Source of the DNA: DASWOJ01 sp964242415
GTDB taxonomy: Bacteria > Pseudomonadota > Alphaproteobacteria > Acetobacterales > Acetobacteraceae
NCBI GenBank assembly: GCA_964242415.1
Contig: CAXTAT010000043.1
Coordinates: 1-32,871 of the forward strand
DNA length: 32,871 nt
Reading direction: 5' to 3'
Of this stretch, positions 13,905 through 21,780 are shown piece after piece. The position numbers and the translations under genes were made by a program. Within the stretch, counting starts at the first letter, position 1. Every line of letters begins with the position of its first letter. The notes under the pieces are model-generated. The model searched no databases. It saw only the letters and a program-made list of their open reading frames with translations, and was not told where the DNA came from.

Positions 13905-15770
13905 CTAGCCCGCCGCCTCCAACGCCTCCTCGGCCGCCATCCACGCCATCTCCGCCGCATCGGCCTCACGCGCGATGGCGGCCAGGCGCTGGTTCGCCTC
14001 CGTCACGTCCCCTGCCCGGCCCGGCGCATACAGCGCCGGGTCCGCCAACCGCGTCAGCAGCCGCGCCCGCTCGGCCTCCAGCTTGGCGATGCGGGCCTCG
14101 GCGTCGCGGGCCTGCCGGCGCAGCGGGGCCAACTGCACCCGGCTCTCCGCCCGGTCCCGCCGCTCGTCCCGGCGGTTCGGCGCGGCATCGGCCTTGGCCG
14201 CCGGGCGGGCACGCTCGACCAGCAGGGCGCGGTAGTCGTCCATGTCGCCCTCATACGGCCGCACCGTGCCGTCGCCGACCAGCCACAGGCGGTCCGCCAC
14301 CAGCTCCACCAGGTGCGGGTCGTGGGTGATCAGCAACACCGCACCCTGGAAGTCCGCCAGCGCCCGCACCAGCGCCTCCCGCGCGTCGATGTCCAAGTGG
14401 TTGGTCGGCTCATCTAGAATTAACAGTTGCGGGGCGTCGCGGGTGGCCAGCGCCAGCAGCAGCCGGGCCTTCTCGCCGCCGGACAGGCTGCCGACGGGGG
14501 TGTCGGCGCGGTCGGCGTCCAGGCCGAACCGGGCCAACTGGCTGCGGACCTGCGGCGGTAGCGCGCGGGGCAGCGCGCGGGCCATGTGGTCCACCGGGGT
14601 TTCCCCCATCACCAGCTCGTCCGTCTGGTGCTGCGCGAAGTAGCCGACGCGCAGCTTGGGGCTGCGGCGGATGGTGCCCGACAGCGGCTCCAGCCGCCCC
14701 GCGATCAGTTTTGCCAGCGTGCTCTTGCCGTTGCCGTTTGCGCCCAGCAGGGCGATGCGGTCGTCCATATCGACGCTCAGCGACACGCCGGACAGCACCC
14801 GCGTCGTGCCGTATCCGGCCGCCACCCGCTCCAGCGTCAGGATCGGCGGGCTGAGCCGCGCCGGCTCGGGAAAGTCGAAGCGGGTCGGCGCGGCCTCCAC
14901 CACCGTGTCCAGCACCGGCAGCTTCTCCAGCGCCTTGATGCGGGCCTGCGCCTGCCGGGCCTTGGTGGCCTGGGCGCGGAAGCGATCGACGAACTTCTGC
15001 ATGTGGGCGCGCTGGGCGGCGATGCGCTCGGCGGCGCGGCCCTGCTGCATGGCGTGCTCGGTGCGGATGCGGACGAACTCGTCGTAGCCGCCGGGGGTCA
15101 GGCTGAGCTTGCGCTGGTCCAGGTGGGCGATGGCCTGCACCGAGCGGTCGAGCAGGCCGCGGTCGTGGCTTACGATCAGGCAAGCGCCGGGAAAGCGGGC
15201 CAGCCAACCCTCCAGCCAGAGCGTCGCCTCAAGATCGAGATGGTTGGTCGGCTCGTCGAGCAGCAGCAGGTCGGGGGCGGCGAACAGCGCGGCGGCCAGG
15301 GCGACGCGCATCCGCCAGCCGCCGGAGTAGCTGTCCACGGGCCGCGCCTGCGCCGCCGCATCAAAGCCCAGCCCGGCCAGGATGGTGGCCGCGCGGGCCG
15401 GGGCGGCGTCGGCGTCGAGCGCCCGCAGGCGCTCGTGCACCTCGGCCAGGCGCATGGGTTCGGCAACCTCGGCCTCGGCCAGCAGGTCCAGGCGCTCCTG
15501 GTCGGCGGCCAGCACGGTGTCGAGCAGGCTGGCTCCGCCGCTCGGTGCCTCCTGGCGGACCTGCGCCATGCGGGCACGGCTGTTCAGGCGGATTTCGCCG
15601 CCATCGATCGCCAACTCTCCGGCGATGGCCTTCAGCAGCGTGCTTTTCCCCGCGCCGTTGCGCCCGACCAGGCCGATGCGGCGGCCGGGATCGACGCGCA
15701 GCTCCGCCCCGTCCAGCAGGGTGCGGCCGGCCATGCGCAGGGTGACGTGGTCCAGGGTCAGCAGGCTCAT
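13905..15770 (-). CDS. ABC-F family ATPase, YheS-like
   Basis: This is a 621-residue soluble protein with two ABC ATPase domains and no membrane segment. Domain 1 has Walker A GRNGAGKST (36-44), signature SGGWR (149-153) and LLLLDEPTNHLD (168-179). The linker, about 235-290, contains RFRAQATKARQAQARIKALE, the P-site-tRNA-interacting arm of ABC-F proteins. Domain 2 has GANGNGKST (343-351), LSGGEKARL (429-437) and LLILDEPTNHLD (449-460). A C-terminal coiled-coil spans about 530-615. ABC-F proteins bind the ribosomal E site and relieve stalled or non-productive translation. The overall pattern fits YheS rather than EttA or Uup. ATG 15770 fits the family start but lacks a clear ribosome binding site; ATG 15812 would add 14 residues. 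Confidence 0.93.
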   Translation of the reverse strand: MSLLTLDHVTLRMAGRTLLDGAELRVDPGRRIGLVGRNGAGKSTLLKAIAGELAIDGGEIRLNSRARMAQVRQEAPSGGASLLDTVLAADQERLDLLAEAEVAEPMRLAEVHERLRALDADAAPARAATILAGLGFDAAAQARPVDSYSGGWRMRVALAAALFAAPDLLLLDEPTNHLDLEATLWLEGWLARFPGACLIVSHDRGLLDRSVQAIAHLDQRKLSLTPGGYDEFVRIRTEHAMQQGRAAERIAAQRAHMQKFVDRFRAQATKARQAQARIKALEKLPVLDTVVEAAPTRFDFPEPARLSPPILTLERVAAGYGTTRVLSGVSLSVDMDDRIALLGANGNGKSTLAKLIAGRLEPLSGTIRRSPKLRVGYFAQHQTDELVMGETPVDHMARALPRALPPQVRSQLARFGLDADRADTPVGSLSGGEKARLLLALATRDAPQLLILDEPTNHLDIDAREALVRALADFQGAVLLITHDPHLVELVADRLWLVGDGTVRPYEGDMDDYRALLVERARPAAKADAAPNRRDERRDRAESRVQLAPLRRQARDAEARIAKLEAERARLLTRLADPALYAPGRAGDVTEANQRLAAIAREADAAEMAWMAAEEALEAAG

Positions 15771-15863
15771 GTAGGGGATGTAAGCGGCGCCGGGCTGGGG
15801 TGGAAGAGTCATGGATGCCCACTCAGGCCGGATACCCGGTGCTTCTAGGCGGTGATGGGCCGG

Positions 15864-15961
15864 GTTATTGCGAACCGCGCTTGCGGCTGGCAATCCAGGG
15901 CGGCAAGAACCGCGCCCGCTTCCCCTGGATTGCCGCGTCGCAAGCGCTTCTCGCAATGACC
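15864..15961. repeat. TCATTGCGAG-type palindromic element, copy B
   Basis: This is a second copy of the element at 9203. The left end, GTTATTGCGAACCGCGCTTG, runs to GGCAATCCAGGG (to about 15900). The right arm, CCCCTGGATTGCCGCGTCG, ends in CTCGCAATGACC. It lies between the divergent ABC-F and ndk genes, just upstream of both. It shares the GCGCTTGCGG block with copy C, to which it is more similar than to copy A. Confidence 0.82.
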
Positions 15962-16071
15962 GCTGCGCCTGGGGCAGCGCGCGGACAGGGTAAGTCGGCG
16001 CACATCGGGGAAGGGTTGCCGCGGCGGGGCCGTTGGCCTACACGCCCGGCACCCGCAAACAGGATCAAACC

Positions 16072-16494
16072 ATGGCCATCGAGCGCACGCTGAGCATCCT
16101 CAAGCCCGACGCCACCCGGCGCAACCTCACCGGCAAGATCAATGCCGTGTTCGAGGACGCGGGCCTGCGTATCGTCGCCCAAAAGCGCCTGCACCTGTCG
16201 CAGCCGCAGGCCGAGGCGTTCTACGGCGTGCACCGCGAGCGCGGGTTCTTCAAGGACCTGGTCGCCTTCATGACCAGCGGCCCCGTGGTGGTGCAGGTGC
16301 TGGAGGGCAACGACGCCATCGCGCAGAACCGCAAGATCATGGGCGCCACCAACCCGGCCAATGCCGACCCCGGCACCATCCGCAAGCTGTTCGCCGAAAG
16401 CATCGAGGCCAACAGCGTGCACGGCTCCGACAGCCCGGAGGCAGCGGCGCAGGAGATCGGCTTCTTCTTCGCCGGTACCGAAATCGTCGGCTGA
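16072..16494 (+). CDS. ndk: nucleoside diphosphate kinase
   Basis: Ndk transfers the gamma phosphate of NTPs to NDPs through a phosphohistidine. It has 140 residues, the standard size. MAIERTLSILKPDATRRN is the typical start. The active-site histidine is His117 in NSVHGSDS, and the surrounding MGATNPANADPGTIRKLFA and the C-terminal EIGFFF are also conserved. There is only a weak ribosome binding site (AGGATCAAACC) before ATG 16072. A small lipoprotein gene starts 5 bases downstream and is probably co-transcribed. Confidence 0.98.
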   Translation: MAIERTLSILKPDATRRNLTGKINAVFEDAGLRIVAQKRLHLSQPQAEAFYGVHRERGFFKDLVAFMTSGPVVVQVLEGNDAIAQNRKIMGATNPANADPGTIRKLFAESIEANSVHGSDSPEAAAQEIGFFFAGTEIVG

Positions 16495-16499
16495 CCCCC

Positions 16500-16886
16500 A
16501 TGCGTCGCGTGGCGGTGCTGGCGGTGCTGGCGGGGCTGGCTGCTTGCCAGCCGCAGTCCATCGCGCAGGCACCGCAGGCGCCACCGCCGCCGGGCACGGA
16601 CGGACGATACCGTGGCACGGTCCGGCTGATCCGCGCCGAAAGCCGCTTCTGCCCGCGCAGCGGCCCGCGCGTGCTGGAGGTGTACAACGGCCAGGTCACC
16701 CTTTCGTACAGCGGCGACACGCCGCGGTCCCGCGTGCCGCTGACGGCGCAGGTCGGCGGCGATGGCCACATCCAGGCCAGCGACGGCATCGGCACGATGG
16801 AGGGCGAGCTGCGCGACGGCCAGTTGGGCGTGACCATCGCCAGCCGCACCTGCGAGCACCACTGGACGCTGACCAAGGTCAACTGA
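16500..16886 (+). CDS. small lipoprotein of unknown function
   Basis: This is a 128-residue protein with a lipoprotein signal peptide: RRVAVLAVLAGLAAC, lipobox LAAC with Cys16. After a proline-rich linker (APQAPPPPGTDG) comes a domain of about 90 residues: GRYRGTVRLIRAESRFCP, VLEVYNGQVTLSYSG, GTMEGELRDGQL and SRTCEHHWTLTKV. The two cysteines in the mature domain (FCP and TCEH) could form a disulfide. The pattern suggests a small beta-sandwich in the envelope. I cannot assign a family. It follows ndk closely. Confidence 0.75.
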   Translation: MRRVAVLAVLAGLAACQPQSIAQAPQAPPPPGTDGRYRGTVRLIRAESRFCPRSGPRVLEVYNGQVTLSYSGDTPRSRVPLTAQVGGDGHIQASDGIGTMEGELRDGQLGVTIASRTCEHHWTLTKVN

Positions 16887-17013
16887 CGCGGCGTGGCGGG
16901 ATCGGCTGATGCGCTGTCGGTCGGGCGGTCTGGTCCGGGATGCCGGCGATCCCGGGCGCACGGGTGCCGGTCCTGTTATAATTGGTAGTGACTCTGACCG
17001 GTTAAGGCATGCC

Positions 17014-17108
17014 ATCATTGCGAGCCGCGCTTGCGGCGTGGCAATCTAGGAGTTGCACGCACAGTCCTTGGCCGCTGGATTGCCGCGCCGAAGCCGGCTC
17101 GCAATGAC
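17014..17108. repeat. TCATTGCGAG-type palindromic element, copy C
   Basis: This is the third copy. The left end, TCATTGCGAGCCGCGCTTG, runs to GGCAATCTAGG; the right arm, GCTGGATTGCCGCGCCG, ends in GGCTCGCAATGACGG. It is the cleanest copy at its termini: TCATTGCGAGCC against GGCTCGCAATGA is a perfect 12-base match. It lies in a 508-base intergenic gap (16887-17394). The rest of that gap contains no gene I can support. Confidence 0.82.
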
Positions 17109-17394
17109 GGCACGGAGCGGGACCGCAGCGGTCGGGTTCAAGGGCGGTTGGTATCACCCCCGCCCGCCAGCACGCCGCACCACCCAGCCTTGCCTGCGGC
17201 CGCCCGATCCAAATCCTCGGACGACACGCAAGGCGCTCGCACGTGCTGGTGCCGCCGATGACAGAACGGCGCGATGCGGGAAGAAGCCTGCCTAGGTAGT
17301 TTCCGGTCCTGATGGCTATGACCTCGCCGGTGTATCCCGATCGAATTCCTGCTCTCCGACGCGACCACGGAGGGCAGAGCAGGCGGGTGCGGTA

Positions 17395-17577
17395 ATGAGT
17401 CAACGTCAAGTCCTCATCCAGGGCGCGGCTGTGGCCCTGACTGGCGGTGGCGCGGCGTATGCCGGGCTACGGCGGGCTGGATCGATGGCGGAGTGCAAGG
17501 CCTCCGTTGCGGCGATGCGGAGGACGCTTTCGACCTGCCCCGAAGCGCAGGATCCCATTCGTTACGCGGCCCTGGCG
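17395..17577 (+). pseudogene. N-terminal remnant of an Acg-like nitroreductase
   Basis: A reading frame starting at ATG 17395 encodes about 61 residues resembling the start of Acg-type FMN-binding nitroreductases: an exported or anchored N-terminus (RQVLIQGAAVALTGGGAAYAG), then SMAECKASVAAMRRTL and PEAQDPIRYAALAP. In intact relatives the last block continues as SGHNTQPWRF, the FMN-binding start of the catalytic domain; here it turns into unrelated arginine/proline-rich sequence and stops at 17652. The whole catalytic domain is missing. The family call is from memory of its consensus and is moderate in confidence. Confidence 0.55.
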
Positions 17578-17648
17578 CCGCGCCGGCCTGGTCCCGCCAG
17601 GGATCAGGGCCAGGCCAGCGGCCCAGCCGAGGGATTGAGGAGCTGCCC

Positions 17649-19598
17649 ATGAAGACGCAGATACTGGCCGCGATCAACGAGGCGGGGCTGCAACCCGCGG
17701 CGGCCCTGAACGCCGCGCTGGGAGCGAACGACCGGGTGAAGTACCTGTTCTCTCTGCTGCAGATGGCGCTGGCCCACGCCGACCACCCGGAAGGCGCCGC
17801 CGCCACGCTGAAACGCGAGCGCATCGCCTGCGGCATCGACGACCCGGACCTGGACGCCGCGGTGGCTGGCGCACGCATGGCCGGGCGGGACTGCCGCGTG
17901 CCCGGCGCCGCACGCATCATGCACCGCATCGCGGCCGACATGCGCCTGATGGCGGCCCCGCTGCCCGCAACGCCGCCGGAGGGCCTGCCGGCTCGGCTGG
18001 ACGGCCTGCTGGGCGCACTGCCCGCGGCGGGGGACGACCTGCTCGATCCCGGCGCGGTGACGGCCATGATGCAGGCCGGGCACGACGGACCCGACAGCCT
18101 GCACCGCCTGGTCATGGACCTGCACAAGCGGCTCAACGCCATGCAGGCGGCCCTGGCGGAGGAGAAGCTGGACGGCGCTGCGGTCTATGGCCTCGGACCC
18201 GAGGACCGCCCGATGGTCGCCGCCTTCATGGCCGGCCTCAACCGCACCGCCCGGTTGAAGTTCGACCATCCGGGACTGGCGACCACCGCCACGCGCGCCG
18301 GCGGCAGACTGGTCATCCAGAACGACATCGGCACCACGGACGCCCATGTCATCGTCATCCATGTGGAGGGAGGGCCTGTCGAAGGGGGCCATGTCGAGGA
18401 GGGCAACCCAGGGGACGCCGCAAAGGGCTGGGCGGTCAGCGTCACCTACACCGATGTCCACCCCGAGCGGTTGGCGTTCTTCCAAGACATGCTGAAGCCC
18501 CACGCCGTGGCGTGGGACGGTGCGCGCACGGCTGTGCTTGCCGCCGGCACGCCGTTCTACATGGCGACCGGGCGGCTCGACGCCGCCGATGCCGCGGGCT
18601 GCCGGACCTATCTGGACACCCTCGGCTCGCGCCTGGTGTTCCTGATCGACTGGAACCGGGCGCGCAAGGCGCTGCGCGGCCTCCTGCGCGGGCCGGACCG
18701 CCTGGCGCTGCTGCGCTGGGCGGCGGAGGCCGGGATCGGGCACCGCGGCTTCCTGGAGCTGGGCGGGGCGAAGCTGGTCAACCAGGCCATCGAGGCGTCC
18801 GCCGGGTCGGCGATGCACTTCGGCGACTGGCTGTGCGACGTGCTGGGCGATGCGGAGGCGCTGGCTTTCCTGCGCTTCGTCCTGCGCGCTGCGACCGAAA
18901 GCCTGCTCGCCGGCGGGTCGGGCGCGCTGGTGCACGACCGCATTCGCGTAGCCCTGGCCACGCACTTCAGCAACGAGGAGCGGCAACTGCTGCGCATGGC
19001 GGGCGAGCACGCCGGCCTGTTGTTCGAGCTTGCCAACCTGGTGCGCGACGGGTTGCAGGCGGATGGCGGCGCGGGCAAGCGCACCCGCCGCGCCCGCCGG
19101 TTCGAGCACGATGCGGACGGGTTCGTGCTGGAGACGCGAGAGACCGTGCGCCGCCGGCCCGACTACGCCGTGTTCCTGCCCCTGCTGGAGGCCGCCGACG
19201 ACGCGGCCGACGCGCTGGAGGACGCGGCCCTCCTGCTCGACCTCGACACGCTGCAAGGCGAGCCGCTGGAGGCGCTGCAGGCCCTGGCCGGACTGGTGGC
19301 CGATGCGTCGCAGGAGTGGATCAAGGCGCTGGGCCACGCCGGGCAGATCGGCCGGGGCGCCAGCGCCGCCGAGACGGAGGACTTCCTGGCCGCCACCGAC
19401 CGCGTCGCCGGGCTGGAGCGCGAGGCCGACGGGGCGGAACGCGGGCTGGCGGTGGCCGCCATCCAGCACGCCAAGGACTTCCGCCAGTTGCACCTGTTCA
19501 CCGCGGTCGGCAACAAGCTGGAGGACGCCGCCGACGCGCTCAAGCACGCGAGCCTCATCCTGCGCGACCATGTGCTGGAGTCCGTGGTCAATGGCTGA
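17649..19598 (+). CDS. large protein with C-terminal PhoU-like (DUF47) domain
   Basis: This is a 649-residue soluble protein. The C-terminal part, about residues 435-649, is helical and resembles DUF47/PhoU-divergent proteins: EERQLLRMAGEHAGLLFELA, RRFEHDADGF, LLEAADDAADALEDAALLLD, VAGLEREADGAER and VGNKLEDAADALKHASLIL. The paired E-x-x-A-D motifs are the metal-binding signatures of PhoU-like three-helix repeats. DUF47 proteins are normally about 210 residues and accompany Pit phosphate transporters; here the domain is fused to some 430 extra residues of no family I know, and no Pit gene is nearby. The N-terminal region has a helical part and an alpha/beta part (TDAHVIVIHV, WAVSVTYTDVHPERLAFFQ). 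GAGGAG precedes ATG 17649. It overlaps the half-dikinase gene by 8 bases (ATGGCTGA). Three imperfect 15-base repeats at 18363-18407 encode a glycine-rich loop. Confidence 0.8.
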   Translation: MKTQILAAINEAGLQPAAALNAALGANDRVKYLFSLLQMALAHADHPEGAAATLKRERIACGIDDPDLDAAVAGARMAGRDCRVPGAARIMHRIAADMRLMAAPLPATPPEGLPARLDGLLGALPAAGDDLLDPGAVTAMMQAGHDGPDSLHRLVMDLHKRLNAMQAALAEEKLDGAAVYGLGPEDRPMVAAFMAGLNRTARLKFDHPGLATTATRAGGRLVIQNDIGTTDAHVIVIHVEGGPVEGGHVEEGNPGDAAKGWAVSVTYTDVHPERLAFFQDMLKPHAVAWDGARTAVLAAGTPFYMATGRLDAADAAGCRTYLDTLGSRLVFLIDWNRARKALRGLLRGPDRLALLRWAAEAGIGHRGFLELGGAKLVNQAIEASAGSAMHFGDWLCDVLGDAEALAFLRFVLRAATESLLAGGSGALVHDRIRVALATHFSNEERQLLRMAGEHAGLLFELANLVRDGLQADGGAGKRTRRARRFEHDADGFVLETRETVRRRPDYAVFLPLLEAADDAADALEDAALLLDLDTLQGEPLEALQALAGLVADASQEWIKALGHAGQIGRGASAAETEDFLAATDRVAGLEREADGAERGLAVAAIQHAKDFRQLHLFTAVGNKLEDAADALKHASLILRDHVLESVVNG

Positions 19599-21303
19599 CG
19601 CCCCGGCTTTTGCTGACGCTCCGGCCCTTGCTGACGCCCCATCGCCGGGTCTGTTTCCCATCCAGCCCGGCGCCGCGCTAGCCGGCGGCGGCGCGGCGCA
19701 GGTCGGCAACAAGGCCTGGAGCCTGATGCTGATGGCGCGGGCCGGGCTGCCGGTGCCGCCGGCCTTCGTGCTGCCGACCGCCTGGTGCCGGCGCACCGGC
19801 CCAGCGGACGCGGCGGCGCTGCGGCTGGCGCTGGCCCAGGGGATCGCCGGGCTGGAGCACGCAACCGGCCTGGGGTTCGGCGCGGCCCGGCGCCCATTGC
19901 TCGTCTCGGTGCGGTCCGGCGCCGCGGTGTCCATGCCGGGCATGATGGAAACCGTGCTGGATGTCGGCCTGAACCTGGACACGGTCGAGGCGCTGATCCG
20001 TCTCACCGGCAACCCTCGGCTGGCCTGGGACAGCTATCGCCGGCTGGTGCAGGGCTATGCGGAGGTGGTGGCGGGCCTGCCGACCGCGCCGTTCGACGCC
20101 CTGGTGTCGGCGGCGCTGGCGCAGGCCGGGGCGAAGACGGAACGCGAGCTGGACCACCGCGACCTGCGGGCGCTGGCCCACGCCATGCTGGACCGTTATG
20201 GCACCCTGGCCGGCGGCGCGTTCCCGTCCGATCCCCATGAGCAGCTCGCCGCGGCGGCCGCGGCCGTGTTCCGGTCCTGGGATGCGCCGAAGGCGGCTGC
20301 ATACCGGCGCATGCAGGGCCTGGACGACGCGGCCGGCACGGCTGTGACGGTGCAGACCATGGTGTTCGGCAACGCCGGCGGCGGATCGGGCGCCGGCGTG
20401 GCCTTCACCCGCAACCCGGCCACCGGCGCGCGGGAGCTGTACTACGATTTCCAGTTCGACGGGCAGGGCGAGGATGTCGTCGCCGGGCGGCACAAGCTGC
20501 GCGACAACGACCGCCTGCGCCGCGTGCTGCCGGGGGTGTGGACCCAACTGGACGGCATCGGCCACGCGCTGGAGGCGCTGTTCAAGGACATGCAGGACTT
20601 CGAGTTCACGGTGCAGTCCGGCGTGCTGCACCTGCTGCAGACGCGGCGGGCCAAGCGCACCGACTGGGCGGCGCTGGCGGTCGCGGTGGACATGGTTGCG
20701 GAGGGGCTGGTTGCCCCGGCCGTGGCGCTCGGGCGGCTGGACGGCATCGACCTTGGCGCGGTGGCCCGCACCAGCTTCGCCCCGCCCGTGCCGGTGGCGC
20801 TGGCCGTGGCCCAGGTTGCCGGCATGGGCGTGGCGAGCGGCGCCGTGGCGCTGGACTCCGCGGCCGTGGTGCGCCTGTCCGGTGCCGGCACGCCCGCGAT
20901 CCTGGTGCGGCGGGACACGACGACGTCGGACATCGAGGGCATGGCGCGGTCGGCCGGCATCCTGACGGCATCCGGCGGGCGCACCTCCCATGCGGCGGTC
21001 CTGGCGCGCCAGCTTGGCAAGGTGTGCCTGGTCGCCTGCCCCGGGCTGGAGATCGACCTGGACCGCCGGACGTGCAGCATCGGCGGGACCCTGCTGCACG
21101 AGGGCGAGTTGCTGTCGCTGGACGGCAACATCGGCGCGGTCCATGCGGGCCGCCTGACGCCCGTGAGCGAACGGCCGGGGCCGGCGCTGGCCGCGGTCGC
21201 CGCCTGGCGCTTGGCTGGGGCAGCCGCTGCCGTCGCACCTCTGGCCGGGCCGGCGGTGCCCGTCAGCGTAACCGGGCCGGCGGCGCCTGCCACCGCGGCG
21301 TGA
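19591..21303 (+). CDS. pyruvate phosphate dikinase-like protein lacking the C-terminal barrel
   Basis: This is a 570-residue protein closely following the first two domains of pyruvate phosphate dikinase. ATP-grasp part: VGNKAWSLMLMARAGLPVP (38-56), LLVSVRSGAAVSMPGMMETV (103-122), TMVFGNAGGGSGAGVAFTRNP (256-276), GQGEDVVAG (291-299) and FKDMQDFEFTVQSGVLHLLQ then TRRAKRT (331-357). Swivel domain: SGGRTSHAAVLARQLGK (461-477) with the phosphohistidine His467, and GELLSLDGNIGAV. It then ends in a low-complexity A/P/V tail. Classical enzymes have about 870-900 residues; the PEP/pyruvate TIM barrel is missing. The protein could therefore use ATP and Pi to phosphorylate His467, but the usual acceptor site is absent. 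The N-terminus carries a tandem ADAPAF/ADAPAL repeat. The start overlaps the upstream PhoU-like gene, which suggests the two proteins act together. Confidence 0.85.
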   Translation: MADAPAFADAPALADAPSPGLFPIQPGAALAGGGAAQVGNKAWSLMLMARAGLPVPPAFVLPTAWCRRTGPADAAALRLALAQGIAGLEHATGLGFGAARRPLLVSVRSGAAVSMPGMMETVLDVGLNLDTVEALIRLTGNPRLAWDSYRRLVQGYAEVVAGLPTAPFDALVSAALAQAGAKTERELDHRDLRALAHAMLDRYGTLAGGAFPSDPHEQLAAAAAAVFRSWDAPKAAAYRRMQGLDDAAGTAVTVQTMVFGNAGGGSGAGVAFTRNPATGARELYYDFQFDGQGEDVVAGRHKLRDNDRLRRVLPGVWTQLDGIGHALEALFKDMQDFEFTVQSGVLHLLQTRRAKRTDWAALAVAVDMVAEGLVAPAVALGRLDGIDLGAVARTSFAPPVPVALAVAQVAGMGVASGAVALDSAAVVRLSGAGTPAILVRRDTTTSDIEGMARSAGILTASGGRTSHAAVLARQLGKVCLVACPGLEIDLDRRTCSIGGTLLHEGELLSLDGNIGAVHAGRLTPVSERPGPALAAVAAWRLAGAAAAVAPLAGPAVPVSVTGPAAPATAA

Positions 21304-21448
21304 GGCTTGGCGCCGGCGGCATGGCTGGGGCGCAACCCGGCGTGCGTAGTTTCCGAACCTGCCGGTGGCGGTCCGTAGTTTGGTAGCCTTCTCCGGCATC
21401 AGGAGCAGCGCGACGGCGTTGCGGCAGCAGGCATGAGGGAGGCCTCGG

Positions 21449-21775
21449 ATGAGCGGATACATTGGCCAACTCTGGGCGCCGCTGTCCCAGGCGGTCGGCC
21501 TGGCGCAGGGCGCCGCTGGTGGCAGCCTGCCGGCGCTGCTGGCCCAGTTGGAGTCCGGGCTGGCAGGGCACGTCGGCCCCTGGGTGGGCCGCGACAGAAA
21601 CGTCCCGCTCACGGTCGAGGAGCTGGAACGCACGTTCTCTCCGGAGCAGTTGAACGCCTGGGCTGAGCAGGCTGGCACGACGCCCGAGGCGCTTCTGCAG
21701 GCCATGGCGCAGCCCGCGCCAGACATTCCGCTTGAGGATGTTCCGCTGCCGCCCAGCGGGACCTTGCCGGCCTAG
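21449..21775 (+). CDS. YidB / DUF937 family protein
   Basis: This is a 108-residue protein of the YidB-like DUF937 family. A glycine/leucine-rich helix (GGSLPALLAQLESGLAGHVG) leads into the family core GPWVGRDRNVPLTVEELER, then SPEQLNAWAEQAGTTPEALLQAMAQ. The C-terminus PDIPLEDVPLPPSGTLPA is proline-rich. Function is unknown; the fold is a helical bundle of uncertain role. GGGAGG lies about 8 bases before ATG 21449. It is 145 bases downstream of the half-dikinase gene, and that gap holds no gene. Confidence 0.8.
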   Translation: MSGYIGQLWAPLSQAVGLAQGAAGGSLPALLAQLESGLAGHVGPWVGRDRNVPLTVEELERTFSPEQLNAWAEQAGTTPEALLQAMAQPAPDIPLEDVPLPPSGTLPA

Positions 21776-21780
21776 CCTGC

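Noticed and set aside
17604..20012. Very long minus-strand open frame opposite the PhoU-like gene
   Set aside because: It is a GC-skew shadow: the protein is R/H/Q/G-rich without family motifs, while the plus strand encodes a coherent protein with known domains.
19678..21726. 682-codon minus-strand frame opposite the half-dikinase
   Set aside because: The plus-strand gene has unmistakable dikinase motifs; the opposite frame is low complexity and runs across gene boundaries.
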